The notes beneath the pieces are model-generated. The model searched no databases and was not told where the DNA came from. It saw only the letters and a program-made list of their open reading frames with translations. This document shows positions 51,901 through 63,960 of a stretch of 64,000 bases of DNA, piece by piece; within the stretch, counting starts at the first letter, position 1, and each line of letters opens with the position of its first letter. The position numbers and the translations under genes are program-made. The stretch comes from Montifringilla adamsi (lineage: Eukaryota > Chordata > Aves > Passeriformes > Passeridae): the NCBI GenBank assembly GCA_017590115.1, contig JAGGNK010006637.1:129138-193137 (forward strand), written 5' to 3'.

Positions 51901-52310
51901 AATCTGCAATTTATGTTTTGAGTAGGGTGACAACACAGAGAAGTGCAGGGGAAAAAGGGATGAGTTTTATCGATTATTAGCATGGAGGGAAGAAAGCAGT
52001 GAACCTACACAGTATTAAAAATAATTAAATAAAGTTCTGCAGTTTTAGAAGAGCCACTAACCAGCAAAATGTATTGATTTTCCCCACAACATTTCCTATG
52101 TCTTGACTTCTTCACCAAAATTTCCATTGACTTGCCATATAAATACTGAGATCTCTCTCGGCATAAATTGCATATCAGCAACATTAACTTGCACTTTCTA
52201 CACTTTTTCTGAAGGTAAGTGTATACATTTTTACTGATCCCAACTTTTGAAATTCTGGAGAATTATTCTGATTGCAGTGTTAATGTCTTTCAGGTCTTTT
52301 ACTGCATTCT
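48991..52310. other. Intergenic, no gene recognised
   Basis: AT-rich unique-looking DNA. A small repeat of a tttcaccat/ccatttcac unit lies at about 49354-49384. No coding or RNA gene was supported. Confidence 0.6.
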
Positions 52311-52391
52311 GGATGGGTTTTGGTTTAGGTTCTGGTTTTGGTTTGTTTCTTTTTTGCTTATTTGTTGTTTTTTGGTGGGTTTTGGGGGGCT
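52311..52391 (+). repeat. GT-rich tract with G runs
   Basis: The + strand is almost exclusively G and T over about 80 bp, with runs such as gggttttgg and ggtgggttttgggggg at the 3' end. The closing G runs could form a G-quadruplex on this strand. Likely simple-sequence in origin. Confidence 0.7.
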
Positions 52392-55059
52392 ACTCCTGAC
52401 AAAATTGGCCAGACTTGAGAAAAAATAGTCTAGCTTGTAGACATAATACTTTAATCATTTAAAGTTTTTGTTGCTTTGATGACTAAAATACCATAGCCAT
52501 TACTTTTTACTGACCTGCTCCCCTGCAACAACCTAGTCACTCTTACCAGGAGTGGATCCTACTGCACCATCTATGACTCCAGGACAGTTTGCTGAACTGA
52601 TGAGTTCAAATGAGACTGAAGCTCTGGTCCTGTTCAGGAGAGGTGACACTACTGAGCCTAACTTTCAGGAAAGGGGACAATTTTTTGGCTGCTCTTCAGT
52701 AGATAAACTCAGGAATTCTCCATGGCAGCACTCCAAGATCAAACAGGATGCTGATGATTCAACACATCCGGTTCAGGTAAGAGCAGATTTTTCTGCAGTC
52801 CTCATTATTGTTTGGTTTTATCAGCTCAATTACTTCTTAATTCTTCCAGTCTTAGAGTGGAAAAGTAGAGGTTCACTGATTTCTACTGGAGTTGGATCAG
52901 GTCCTCCATAAAGAAGAGTCTTTCCATTAACTGGCCACAGAGATGACATAGGTTGAAGATATCAGTACTGGATACTATGGCTCTAAATGCCCAGAAAATA
53001 ACAATGGAATGATTTCTTATTCCATGGCACTCTGCCGTTTATGAAAGGGCAATAAAAATTAATTTGTTAATGGTGGTAAAATGTTTTAAAGGAAAAAAAA
53101 ATTGAGATATGATGTATTGAGCAATGATTTTTTCTAAAGAAAATTAATTAGGGAATAAAATGAACCATTATTTTAGTTAGCATATACCCCAGAAAATAGC
53201 AAAATAATTATGTTTAATTCAGCAAGTAATTTTTTTTTACTAAAAAATTGTGAACACTGTTTAATGTGCCAGAAATTTATCAAGGAACAATTTCATCTCT
53301 TCAATAAATATGGCATTCCACAAGTAAGTTAGAAGAATTTAGTCCAAAAATTCAGTGTCAAACTCACATAGCTTTGCCCATATTTTATCAGGATGTGTGG
53401 ACCATGCTAGGAGACTTTGAAATAGTCTTTGGGGTTTATTTAAGGAGATAAAGAATAGATTCCTGAAACCTTCCTCATCATCTCCTCTTTCACTTTAGCA
53501 AATCTTTCTCAGAGGCTTAGATCAAATTCCTGGGTGCCTAATTCTTCTCCTGCATTCAATGCAAGCTTGAAAGATAGGATTTAACCCAAGAAAATGCCTG
53601 GGCTCAGGTTCTGAAAGACTGATTGTTGATATGCGCCCCTGTCTCATCTGTGGATGTACCACCTGAGGATCTGGCCATGTAACCTCATCGAGGTAACCCT
53701 AACCTGTGATTTCTGGTGATAAGCCTTGCATTGGAAAGATGCTTCCTATGCAGCCATGTCTGAGGTATCATTGCTAACACTCTAACAGTCACTCACATCA
53801 CTGAAAGAGATGGAATATATAGCATTTATATATTATAAATACTATATCAATATGCAGAAAAGGTCACTTTTCCACCTTCGCCGGGCTGTGGAGGATGTAT
53901 CTTGCTTCAGGCACTCTCAGAGGGATAAATGACCTTCTGGAACTAGAGCTTCTGTAAGGTAGTGGAACTGGGAGTTCATTCTAGCTCTGCTTAAGGACCC
54001 TGAGGAGCTACACTAATTTCAGGGATTTAAACAAGCTCTTGTGCTGTTTCAATTAATTTTTAAAGAGCAAGTGTAGCTGTTGATAGTTTTCATGGCTTAG
54101 GATCACACGTTGTTTTTTTTTTTTTTTTTTCCTTGCTTTAACTCCAGCTTTGGAAGTTGGAAGTTTTTGGAGGAAATGCTCTGACTCCAGAACTGACACC
54201 AGTGCTTATGGAATTGGTTAGAGCTCTGTTGCATCTGGCCCACAGATGCTAGTAAAACTTAATACATAAGAGAGCAATAGCAGGAGCTGCATAAAATCTG
54301 AGACAGACAAAAAATGTCTGTTGGAGGGATGGCAAGACAAGAAAGGAAACTGCATAGAGAAAAATGGTCTAGCTGTCATGAGGAAACACACCAATGAAAA
54401 ATGTGAAGTTTTTCAAATAATTGCCAGGTATTTGTGGAAGTTATAGTAAAACTGGAAACTCTTTTTTTTTACCTTTGCCCCACAGCATGCTAGAATACAA
54501 GGAGGTACAAGTACACTCAGAACACAAACATGGAAATCATGATTCTCCTGGGGAACAGACAGTCTATGAAGTTCACTGATGTGGTGGGTTAACTACTCTG
54601 GATATTTGAAAGATCTTTATAGATTTATGGCAGCTTACAATATTTACAGGTTTGCAAACTGTAACAGCAATAACCATAGTATAGAAGCTCTGTCAGCTAG
54701 AAGACACCCTCTGGGGTGTCTCCCCTCTTTGCACACTGATGCATTGCAGCTCCTTCTGAAGGCTCTGGTGTGGATTGTCGAATTAAGAGGAAAACCACTC
54801 TCAGTGGAACTCGTGCCATGATCCAGCATAGCAAATCCTGTGCTGTTAAATCAAGGCTTTAAAGTGATTTCTCGGTATTCAGAGAGGCCTTTCCTTTTCA
54901 GGCAACAATGGAAAATGATCTGGATAGACCCTGACCCTTAACCCACAACAGTGAATGTCTCAAGCATGGTACAATGGATCAGAGTTGCTCTTGCTGCCCT
55001 CTGCCCTTTAGCATATCTGAAAGGCAAACTTCTCACAGAATCAGACATAATCACTCCTG
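52392..55059. other. Intergenic, no gene recognised
   Basis: Contains an open + frame of 119 codons from 52552 with a donor-like caggtaagag at 52777-52786, but no identifiable product. A pure T run lies at 54113-54130, and a short aagacacc/ggtgtct hairpin at about 54702-54721. Otherwise featureless. Confidence 0.55.
54113..54130. repeat. Poly-T run (18 T)
   Basis: Homopolymer of 18 thymines on the + strand. No retrotransposed gene body is visible on either side. Confidence 0.9.
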
Positions 55060-55160
55060 AAGTCTTAGCATCCCTGGGGTTTCAGCTTTAGGGCATGGGG
55101 GATAGAAAGATGACCTCCTGAGGACCCTCCAGCCTTTTTCCTTATAATTCTATGAGTCAA
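55060..55160 (+). mobile_element. Probable decayed CR1 3' end
   Basis: The end of this segment reads agatgacctcctgaggaccctccagcc...ttataattctatgag. This parallels the CR1 tail (gatgatct...ggtcccttccagcc...attctatgatt). Only the last part is recognisable and the 5' border is a guess. Confidence 0.5.
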
Positions 55161-57029
55161 ACTGTCAACTAGAGGTATTCCAATGAATTTTGAGTTGAAT
55201 ACAGGATGAAAGTGACTTACATAGCAAAAATACTGCTTAAACATTATTCATTAGCATGTAACTTCTATTAGTGAGCCAAGTTGCTTTCACTGATTGGTTT
55301 TGTCACTTGATATGCTATAAGCATCTCATCCTGAGCAGGTGCTGATTCTGTGCATGGCAGGGTCACTTCATACCTAGAGCAATGAAAATCTAAAGTTGTT
55401 TGGAATTCTCTGAAGTGTAAACAAAGTCTTTCATGATAAGCAGATGAATAATGGTACAACAGCCATAGATCTGATTAAACTATTTCACACATATTACTTG
55501 TTACCACAGTGCATACAATCACCTTGCCTCAGGATTTGTCCAGCAGTTCTGGATTTACCCAGGTTATGGGGAAGCCAGATGGAGAGCTAGTTAATATGGG
55601 TGGAGGTCAGTTGACTGCCAAAAGGACTAAGATTGGTAAGAAGTGGTATTTCACCTCTCTCCTGTGGCTTTGGGCTTTGTGGTCTTTTGTCACGGTGCTC
55701 TCAAGGTCCTGAATTTGGGGCATGTGTGGAACAACATTTATAACTCAGATGCCCTTTTGTGACAAAGGAAAGCTGCAAAGAGACAACATGGATAAACACA
55801 TACCTAGGGCCTAATGATCCAAGCCTCCAGAGGGCTGCTGTGCTAGTCAGCCTTGCTTCCCTGGTGGCTTGCAGCTTACACTTTTGAGTATAAAGGATTT
55901 TTCCTTCACTCTCACAAAAATTAAAGGGCCTGACTTTTACAGTACTTAATAGTGCAATTTGGCATGGCTCTTGTGTATGAGGGAGATTCTTCTTTTCCCT
56001 TCTTTCCTGCCTTGTCGTCAGATATACATCATAGCTGTGATTGCTTGCTCTGGACTGTGCTGTGGCTGCTTCTGACAAGTCCTGTGTGTATACAAAGAAA
56101 CTCTTTTGTAGTTCTTCATGCTTTCTTTACCAGGTGAGTTTACAGAGTGAACCATCAAAAAGTGAAGCACAGCTCATTTCCTTCTATTTTCACAAGCAAG
56201 TTAAAGACTATGTCTGTGGTTTTTTATCTGCCTGCACAAATATCCTTTGAGATAATGGCTGTACTGGTTTTTGTGCCCTATCTTAAAGAGGGCAGCTCTT
56301 TGAAAACAGGTCTCTTCTAAGTCTTTAAATTCTGCCTAGCTCCTTGTGAGAGGCAATGTGAAGTACTAGAACCCTCTGATGATCTCCAAGGAGTAATTCA
56401 GAGGACCTGCATGAAGCCCTGAGGGGAGGTTCTCCCTTGAGATGTGGAGAGACAAATGGGATTTGAACTGTCCTGATAGGATACAAAATTTGTAGGGTTT
56501 GCTGCCCTGAGGTCTGTTGCTGTGAATTTTCACTCATCAATTTTTTTTTTTATCAGAATGAAAATCACCATAGAATTAATGTAATGTAATTGCAAAGTTG
56601 AATATCCCTCAGCTCTCTACATTAGATGTATGTATTAGGTTAGCTAAATGGACCAGTGTCCAGTCAGGACAGCATTTTCCAGACTCCTGACTCACTGGTG
56701 GTCTGGGTCTGAAGAGAGCTAAGTAATATTGTAAAAGTTCTTACAAATTATTTAACAAATATTAAATTATTTTCTTGAAAGGTTTCTTCCGCCACTGCTG
56801 ATTTCTATCATGGTGCCTGAAGTGCTTTGATTCCAATTAAAGCTTTTTTGTGCCTAAGCCTCTACCTTCTGCTGCCCTACCTGTCTTGATCTTTTTGCAG
56901 CTGCCACTTCAGAATTTGAAGATAAGGGGCCAGCTAACATAGCAGCATTTTTTTTCCCTCTCCATGGCCATTAACGTTTTTTCCTTTCTAGCGCTTTTTT
57001 TTTTTTTTCTTAAAAAGGTACCTTTGTCT
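55161..57029. other. Intergenic, no gene recognised
   Basis: Mixed-composition DNA. A 125-codon minus frame (55701-56078) and several shorter ones have no recognisable product. A T run lies at about 56995-57008. Confidence 0.55.
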
Positions 57030-57320
57030 ATAGCTTCCTGCTACAACTTCAAGGAAGCGACATTTATCTATTACCTTACTGCTGCATTGTGAAAGTCATG
57101 AATTATGTTCGTCTACTCGGATAGACTTTCACCCTGCTTTCAGTGGGTCTCCATTAACCCACATCTGCCAAATTAAACTGACAGGTTTAGAAAAACTTGA
57201 CACAACAGATTCTAAAATTAGGCCTGCTACAAAAATCAGAGAGATTGAGACCGTGGTTTCCTCCCTCTGTGCAGCTTTAGTTGAATCAGAGTGACATGAT
57301 AATACAAAGAGGTAAAAGAG
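57030..57320. promoter_or_regulatory. Candidate conserved non-coding element (unproven)
   Basis: Mixed-complexity sequence with retained CpGs (gaagcgac near 57054, ttcgtctactcggatag near 57108, gaccgtgg near 57249), an E-box-like catctg (57162) and ccaaattaaactgacag. No repeat or coding signature. Texture-based inference only. Confidence 0.28.
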
Positions 57321-60300
57321 AGAAACAATGTTTCAGTCCTCCTTTATAATAGGGTTTTGTTATTCTTGCTTTAAATTTCAGTGACAAAAGTGGTTCAGAA
57401 ATCACTAACAAGAGTTTTCTGACATAGATGTGCCTTGTGTTCCTTTACTGGGGACTTTATTAAATTTTTTTTCCCTGACTATTCTGAAAACTTCCAAGTA
57501 CAGTAGGTGGAAGGATTGTTAGAAAAGAAGGGAACATCTTAAAAAGAAATTGCTAAGCTTAATTGGTAAAAAATGGACGTAAGCTAAAGCCCCCCAAAAA
57601 TGAAATCCCTGCAGACAGTGTTTGTTCACTGTGAAGTGCTGTCAGTGAAACTGGGAATAGTATTTTAAAAGGATTTTGGTCAGAGTTCCCAAAAAATCAG
57701 CTGTTTTAGCAGAAGTCTTGGCAGTGAATTCACTGGCAGGCTTGAAAGCTTTCTCCATAGTGAGAACTTTGTGATGATCCCCAAGCTCTCCTGCTGTATG
57801 GGGACCCAGAGCTGGAACAGTTCCCTGGGTCTAGTACAATTTTATTAACTAAGAGTTTCTGTCTTTAGAAAATAAAGCAAATGAGGAGGAGATGGCATAG
57901 TAAATCCAAACTATCCCAAGATCACACACCATTTTCTCTGTATTGAACTTCCTCTCTTCTGTGAAGTTGCATAAAACTCCCAAAGGACTGGACTTGTTAG
58001 GAACACTGGGTTAACAAATACATGATGCCAAATCTTGACGTTTCTTAGCATCTCTTAGTTTTGTCACAGAATTCTTTATGGTGCTCTGCTGCTGAGGAAG
58101 CCTCCAAAATCCTCAAGGAAATGGAGACTGTGAATAATTTTTCAGTTCTTAAAACACGGCAAACAGTAAAACACGGCAAACAGTGAAACAGGCACTATCT
58201 AGAAATTAATATTTAATGCACAACAGTTGACTCTTAATTTTCATTTATAAAAGTGAAAATCAAAAGAAAGGAGAAAAATGGGAAAGTTGCTATGTCACAA
58301 GCTGCAGTTTGGAGCAGAATTTATAAATGGATTTTATTTCATCAGGTAGAAGGATTCAAGCTAGGCAGCACCTGTTTAAGTTTGCAGAAGGCTGTGCCTG
58401 TTTGTTTGCTTGTTTCAAGGAAAGAACTACTGAGATTAATAAATCCAGGACCTGGTTAGAGCCTCCCCCTTCAGCTTGTTTTCTGGTGTTGCTGTTTTAC
58501 AGTTTCTAGAGAGGCTGGAACCCGGGAATCTTGGTACACCTGCTCAGAAAATTGCTTGGCAAGATGTGTTTATCTGAAGGTAAAATCTGGCCCTTCACAG
58601 AGGGTGAAATTAAAACTGCACTTTGGATCAGGGAGAATGCCTTTTTATTCTGTAATACCACTGCCTTCACAGACAGCAGTGTTGCACTGTTCTTCACTTG
58701 GGGTGATCTTTAATGCAGTGAATGTCAATATTTTAGCATGTTTATGTTTTGTATTAACTCATAGTCAATATTTAGCTAGCTTTATAGGATTTAACATTTT
58801 TGAGCAATGACAAAACCTCATATTGCCATGTGGTTTCTCTGAAGCTCGCAACATTGCTACAAATAGCTGCAAATTAACATAAAACTTGTAATTATAAGAG
58901 CTCTGTCTGAGCGATTTTAGGTAAGTTTCATCCTAAACAAAATGTAAAGGTGAACTATCTGGTGATTTCTTTGTCAGACTCCAAACAAATACGCAAATGA
59001 GTTTTATGTTGATACATTATGTAACACCGTCTCACTGGACTTCTTTCTCTGGGGTCACCAAAGATTTTTACTTGGGTGTTTCTAAATATCAATAAAATTG
59101 TACAGAGTTCTGCCTTCCACCAAAGAACTGTTAGAAATTTTGATTCTGAAGTTCTAAACCAATAAATCTTCACTCAGCAGACTGGGGTTTTTTGGTTGGA
59201 TCTTTCGGGGGTTTTTTCCCCAAAAATGAGAAAAGACTGTGTTGGAGATTTTGTTTTGGAAAGAGATAAGTGCCATAACCCTAGAAACAAATTATTATAA
59301 TTTAATAAACATTTTAAGAGCAAAGAATTCTGTGCTTACCTTTGCAAATGTCCTGTCAAACACTACGCTATATTTTAGAATGTGTAGGTCTCAGTATGTG
59401 TACAGATGTTCTTCTGAACATGCATACATGTAACTTGGTCTGACTGGATGGACATGATTTATTTATATCTCAAACAGGGTTGCATAGGACCAAAAGTATG
59501 TCTTTCACCCAGACTATGTTAATAACCTCTAGCCTAATTGAGACTCTGACCTGTCTATCAGAGAGGGATACATCTTTTTTTTTTTTGTATAATAAGTCTT
59601 TCTTTACTATTTTGTGATAGGAATGTCATTCTATAGTCCCTATTGTGTTTTTTTTTTTTAAACAATCATATTCCTCTGTGCAAGTGTTATAAAAACAGTA
59701 CACAAAATGTTTATTTTACTATTCAGTTAATTTAAAACTGTGTGCTAGTCCAATTTAAACAACTGTAGGAGATCAGACTGAAACAAACAGAAAAAAATTG
59801 CTTCCTCCACTTTTGACTTTCAAATTGGTTGAAGGACCCCAGAGATTAAACAATGGATGTTTGGTATCTCTCTGTTAGGATCATTTTTTACTTTTAATAG
59901 AAAATTTCTGACTGAGACAAAAAGGTCAAGCAAGTTAGTGCCTGGCAAAGTATTTCTCATGTGGATAAGGCAAGAGGAAAGTAAAAAATCCCAAGCATCA
60001 TACAGCACCTCAATCCCCTTACACACGCCAAGCATTTTGAAGCTAGTAGTAGTTCATTCATCTATGGATCTACATCTGTTAGCTTAATAGGTGACACAAG
60101 GCTAGATTTTAAATGAGTCTAACCCAATAACCAGACTTATGTAATAGGCTTTTAAGGAAGACAGAGAAGGAAGCCTTAATGGTAAGAAACACTAGCTCAA
60201 AGTATCAGTTCCAGTAGCTCCAATGTCTAACATTAAACCTTTCTGTCTGTCTTTCAGTATAACTTTCCTTTGTGTTTGCTCTACTCTGGCTATCACATTT

Positions 60301-60939
60301 GCACTAAGGCTCCTTTTGCCCTCCTGTTAACCTATGTGAATGCACAGGTGTGTGCATAATACATTGACAAAGAAATATTATTGTTTCAAAGAACTTATTT
60401 CTCGTGGCTGTTGTTGCACAAAGAAATGCACATCACATGCAATTTTTTTTTCTTAGTTACTCGTAAAATGTTACTGATATTATGTGTTGTACTCTACCAC
60501 TTAAGCTACATGAAAAACCATAGAAAGAAATAAGTTTCTCTAACTTTGTTGTTTCTAATAAAGATTGTATCTTGATTTCTTTTACATGGCTGATCAGGCA
60601 GAACATGATTTTCTCTTCTGTACACTGGTTTTAACTCCTTGGGCTTCAGAAGAATTACTCTTGGTTTATTCTGGTGAGAGATGGAGGGGCAGCTGATTTT
60701 CTACCTTAGGTGAGTTGCTGGCACAGAAGCAGAAATATTATATGTGTTGGGGAAAAAATATGATGTGCACTAGCAAAATGCCCCCAAAGAACTCAGTAAG
60801 TTTAGCTTAAGAAATGTTTTCTCCTAGAAAATGCCAAAATAAACTAGAGTAACATTTTATTTAACAGTGTGGGAAAATTCCACATTATAGCCATATGAGA
60901 AATGCATTTAATTTTCTTTTTTTTAAGCCAGTCAGCAAG
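57321..60939. other. Intergenic, no gene recognised
   Basis: AT-rich DNA with poly-T runs around 59575-59586 and 59648-59660 and a perfect 17-bp tandem duplication at 58151-58184. No supported gene. Confidence 0.6.
58151..58184. repeat. Perfect 17-bp tandem duplication
   Basis: aaaacacggcaaacagt occurs twice back to back (58151-58167 and 58168-58184) with no differences, which indicates a recent local duplication. Confidence 0.95.
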
Positions 60940-61480
60940 TAAGGCAAGAGTGTGTATTGCTAAGTTTGCTAGCACTGCCTAGACGAGCATATTGAAAGAT
61001 CCTCTGAAATGCACAATAGGATGCAAAGCTAAGATGGAGTGCTTTGTGCAACTGAACAGCACTTTGATGAACCGACTGGCTGCAGATACTGTGAATCTCC
61101 AATCTTGTTATTGGCAGACATAAAAACAACAGTGTAAACCTTTTGTCTCTTATTCTCTCCTGATTATACCAGATGTGGTGGCACAGAATAAACATGGCAA
61201 GGCATCTTTGTGCTGAGATGGTTTTAGGAATAAATGCAGCCCTGGCACAGGGAGACACAACTCTTGTCTCTTCAGCTGGTGCTACGCTGGATTACTCTCG
61301 GTATGGGTTTGATCCTCAGTGTCTTTCTAGTAATGAGTGCTCTGGCAAGAGCATTAATCACTGCAGGCAGAGAATTAGCAGCTCCAGTGTTATCCATGTG
61401 GTCAACAGACATGAGGAAAAAGCAGGAGGCAAAAGGGAAATATTGTGTGTGCTTTACAGGTTTGCAAATGTACACTGATT
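60940..61480. promoter_or_regulatory. Candidate conserved non-coding element (weak)
   Basis: High-complexity, repeat-free DNA with scattered CpGs (agacgagc near 60980, aaccgactgg near 61070, ctacgctgg near 61281, ctcggta near 61297). Frames up to about 108 codons are open on both strands but look like chance. It could be an enhancer or merely unique intergenic DNA. Confidence 0.22.
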
Positions 61481-62540
61481 AAATCAGCAGCAATACACTG
61501 CAAAATTAGGACTTCTTTTCTGTCTCTTGTAATTGTACTTAAATAATACATGTTTAATACATTTTAAGGAATTTATTGAGATACATTCACTGCAAGGAGA
61601 AATATGTGGTTAGATAGCAAGCGCTGTGAGAGGACTAGATGTGATTCTGTCTTTGAGAGGCATTCACAGTGCTGCAAAACATTTCATACATGAAAGTTGC
61701 AAAGCAATATGTATCCTACCTTGAAAATAGATTGCCAATATCTTAACATGAATAAGGAAGCTCACACTGGCAGTACAAGAAGTCTGGGGATATTTATATA
61801 TGTTCTTGTTAAAACTGCTGTATTTAATTCCTGTCTGAGCTCCAAGTAAAGCCTTTCTGTTCAACATGATTTCATTTCATGACAGAGCAAGGAGGGCTAT
61901 ACTCTGAGAGAAAAGACTAAATCTTAATAATCTCCAAATAGAAAAAAAATATATATTGAGACAGAAAGAAAAATAGAAAGAAAAAAAAAAAAGAGCCAAC
62001 AGCAGACATCAAATAAGAGAGAAAGAAGTAAAAAGAAATTGACAGAGATAGGTGAGAAAATAATAGTAACATGAAGCAGATGTGGTTGTGCTGCTTCATC
62101 AGGACCATGCTACAAGTGTGGGAAATTTGGACAGTAACAGGCATATCAGGTTTTCAGAGACAGGTCCCCTTTCCCTCTTTCTGTCTCCTCTCCACACTTA
62201 GCAACAGGGCCACTTGGAGACAGCACTCCCTTGCTACTGGTGCATCCCTCTGGCCTGGAAGCAGCCAGACTTGCACCAAACTGTGGCCAGAGAGAGGGGC
62301 AGAGGAGATAGCTGAAAAGGTGCTTGCCATGGCAAGCAGCTGAGGTTTGCCTGTAGATCCATGAGAGCCTGTACCCAGGAAATGAAAGTCTGGGTAATCC
62401 ACGGGTCAGTGCCGTCAGCTGGGGAAGCAGCATTTCTAGATCCAGGCCTTACCTCTCACCACTGCATCAAGCAAAGCTCAACCCCAGAGACATGTCTTTG
62501 GGTTGTTGTTCCTTTCTCTGTCCTCCTCTGTTCCAGTTTC

Positions 62541-62578
62541 TTCTTTTCTTTTCTTTTCTTTTCTTTTCTTTTCTTTTC
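62541..62578. repeat. (TTCTT)n microsatellite
   Basis: Seven perfect ttctt units plus a partial one, flanked by other pyrimidine-rich sequence (tcctcctctg before, ccccttcccc after). A polypyrimidine tract of this type can adopt triplex structure. Confidence 0.95.
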
Positions 62579-62769
62579 CCCTTCCCCTTTTCCATATACG
62601 TCCTAGAGCATCAGTCTGATCTTATCACCACACTTCTGGAGCACTACACATGTCCTAGGATGCTGGGTAAACAACAGTCTTCTGAAAAGTCCTTATGTGG
62701 AATGTGGAGGATGATTTAACTGTCAGGGATGTTTTTGGTTTTGGTATTGGTTTCTGGTTTTGTTTTTTT

Positions 62770-62786
62770 TGTGTGTGTGTGTGTGT
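62770..62786. repeat. (GT)n microsatellite
   Basis: About eight GT dinucleotides follow a T-run. The preceding 40 bp are also GT-rich (ggttttggtattggtttctgg). Confidence 0.95.
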
Positions 62787-63737
62787 TAATCATACATAAT
62801 CTTCTAAGCTCTAAGCTTAAATTACTATGAATAAAGCCTGGAGACTGTTGTTAAAAATCTGAAAAAATCTTAGCTAAGCCTGGGTTTCCTGTTGAAGTTC
62901 AAGGAGATCATACACTGAAGACAAAAGACAATAAAAATTTTCAGACAAAGAGAGCTGAGACCCAAATATTGTAACATTATAATACCCATAAAGAAAAGTG
63001 CTTCCAGCCAATTAAAGTTTGGTTCTGAGGCTGGATGAAGCTATGCAAGCTAAAAATGACCAATAAAGTATTTTCAGTATAACTGCTCTGGGAAAATATT
63101 CCAGGTATGTCTGCAGACTCAGTTTTGTAGGTTTATCTGTATAAATGGTTTATATAAATAAATGTCACATTCACTGGTAAAATGAAAGATACAGGAAGTT
63201 TCTATTGTGAATGATACAAGCTTATCAGAGATAAAGGAACTGATGAATTATAGCTATAGTTTCCATATTTACTACTTCAAGCACTAATTTTTTATCCTAT
63301 TAACAAGTAAACTGTGAAGGGATGGATTGATTTCTGATAAAACAAGAGCTGATAAAAGCCCTGGTGCAGAATGGGCAATATTTGGGTTGTTTACGCAATT
63401 AGATTTTCTTCCTAATCTCCTGACCTTTGGTGCTGCTACTAACTCAAGACTATCCTCTCATAAGAAGTGACACTGCAAAGCAAAGCAGGCAAAGGGAATA
63501 CAGGACAAAACAAGATGAAAATTGGTTTTACCCTGAGCTATAGGTCTTCTGTCAAGGTACAGAAGCATAATTCATTTGCTAGTCTTTTCTTCAAGCACAG
63601 ATTTAAATGAACACTCTGTGAGTAGCATTTGAGCTTCATACAAACTCATCCCTTTGCTGCAGTGGAAATCAAACAATATACAATGTGTGAAGAAAATTAT
63701 ATACTTAACCATGAGATAGTAATTGATTCAGAGTGTT

Positions 63738-63960
63738 TGTTGGAATTTTCTTCTGGAAGACACCTAGTTCAGCCTCTGCTCTGAAGCAAATCTATCACCT
63801 GCTGTAGATCAGGTAAGGCATTTCTTTCCCTAGTCAAGTTGCACAATCTCTCACTACTTCTGTACTGTACTTACCATTTTTTCTAGGAAGATATCCCAAA
63901 CATTTAATCTGAATGTCCCAGCTGCAGTAAGGATTCATTGTTCCTTCTGAGGTTATTTTC
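63738..63960 (-). mobile_element. Decayed CR1 fragment, minus orientation
   Basis: The order of diluted CR1 blocks is preserved: ttggaattttcttctggaagacacctagttcagcc, then ctctgctctgaagcaaat, then agatcaggtaaggcattt, a gtcaagtt box, and the later cccagctgcagtaaggattcattg...ttct. This is an ancient copy with many substitutions. It may extend past the window's last few bases. Confidence 0.55.

Larger units (their letters stand above)
61481..63737. other. Intergenic, no gene recognised
   Basis: A-rich stretch around 61938-61994, a GC-richer part at about 62150-62480 with unrecognised overlapping frames, then two microsatellites listed separately. A 9-bp perfect hairpin (62071-62079 with 62091-62099) is also present. 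Confidence 0.55.

Noticed and set aside
54113..54130. Poly-T as the tail of a minus-strand retropseudogene
   Set aside because: No gene-like sequence lies on the expected side.
54579..54830. Possible LTR start (tgtggtgggttaac)
   Set aside because: Only the first few bases resemble an LTR; no further blocks or matching end found.
55701..56078. 125-codon minus-strand frame
   Set aside because: Low-information product, no domain, no splice context, competing + strand frames.
62146..62433. 95-codon minus-strand and 90-codon plus-strand frames
   Set aside because: They overlap each other in a GC-richer patch and match no known protein.
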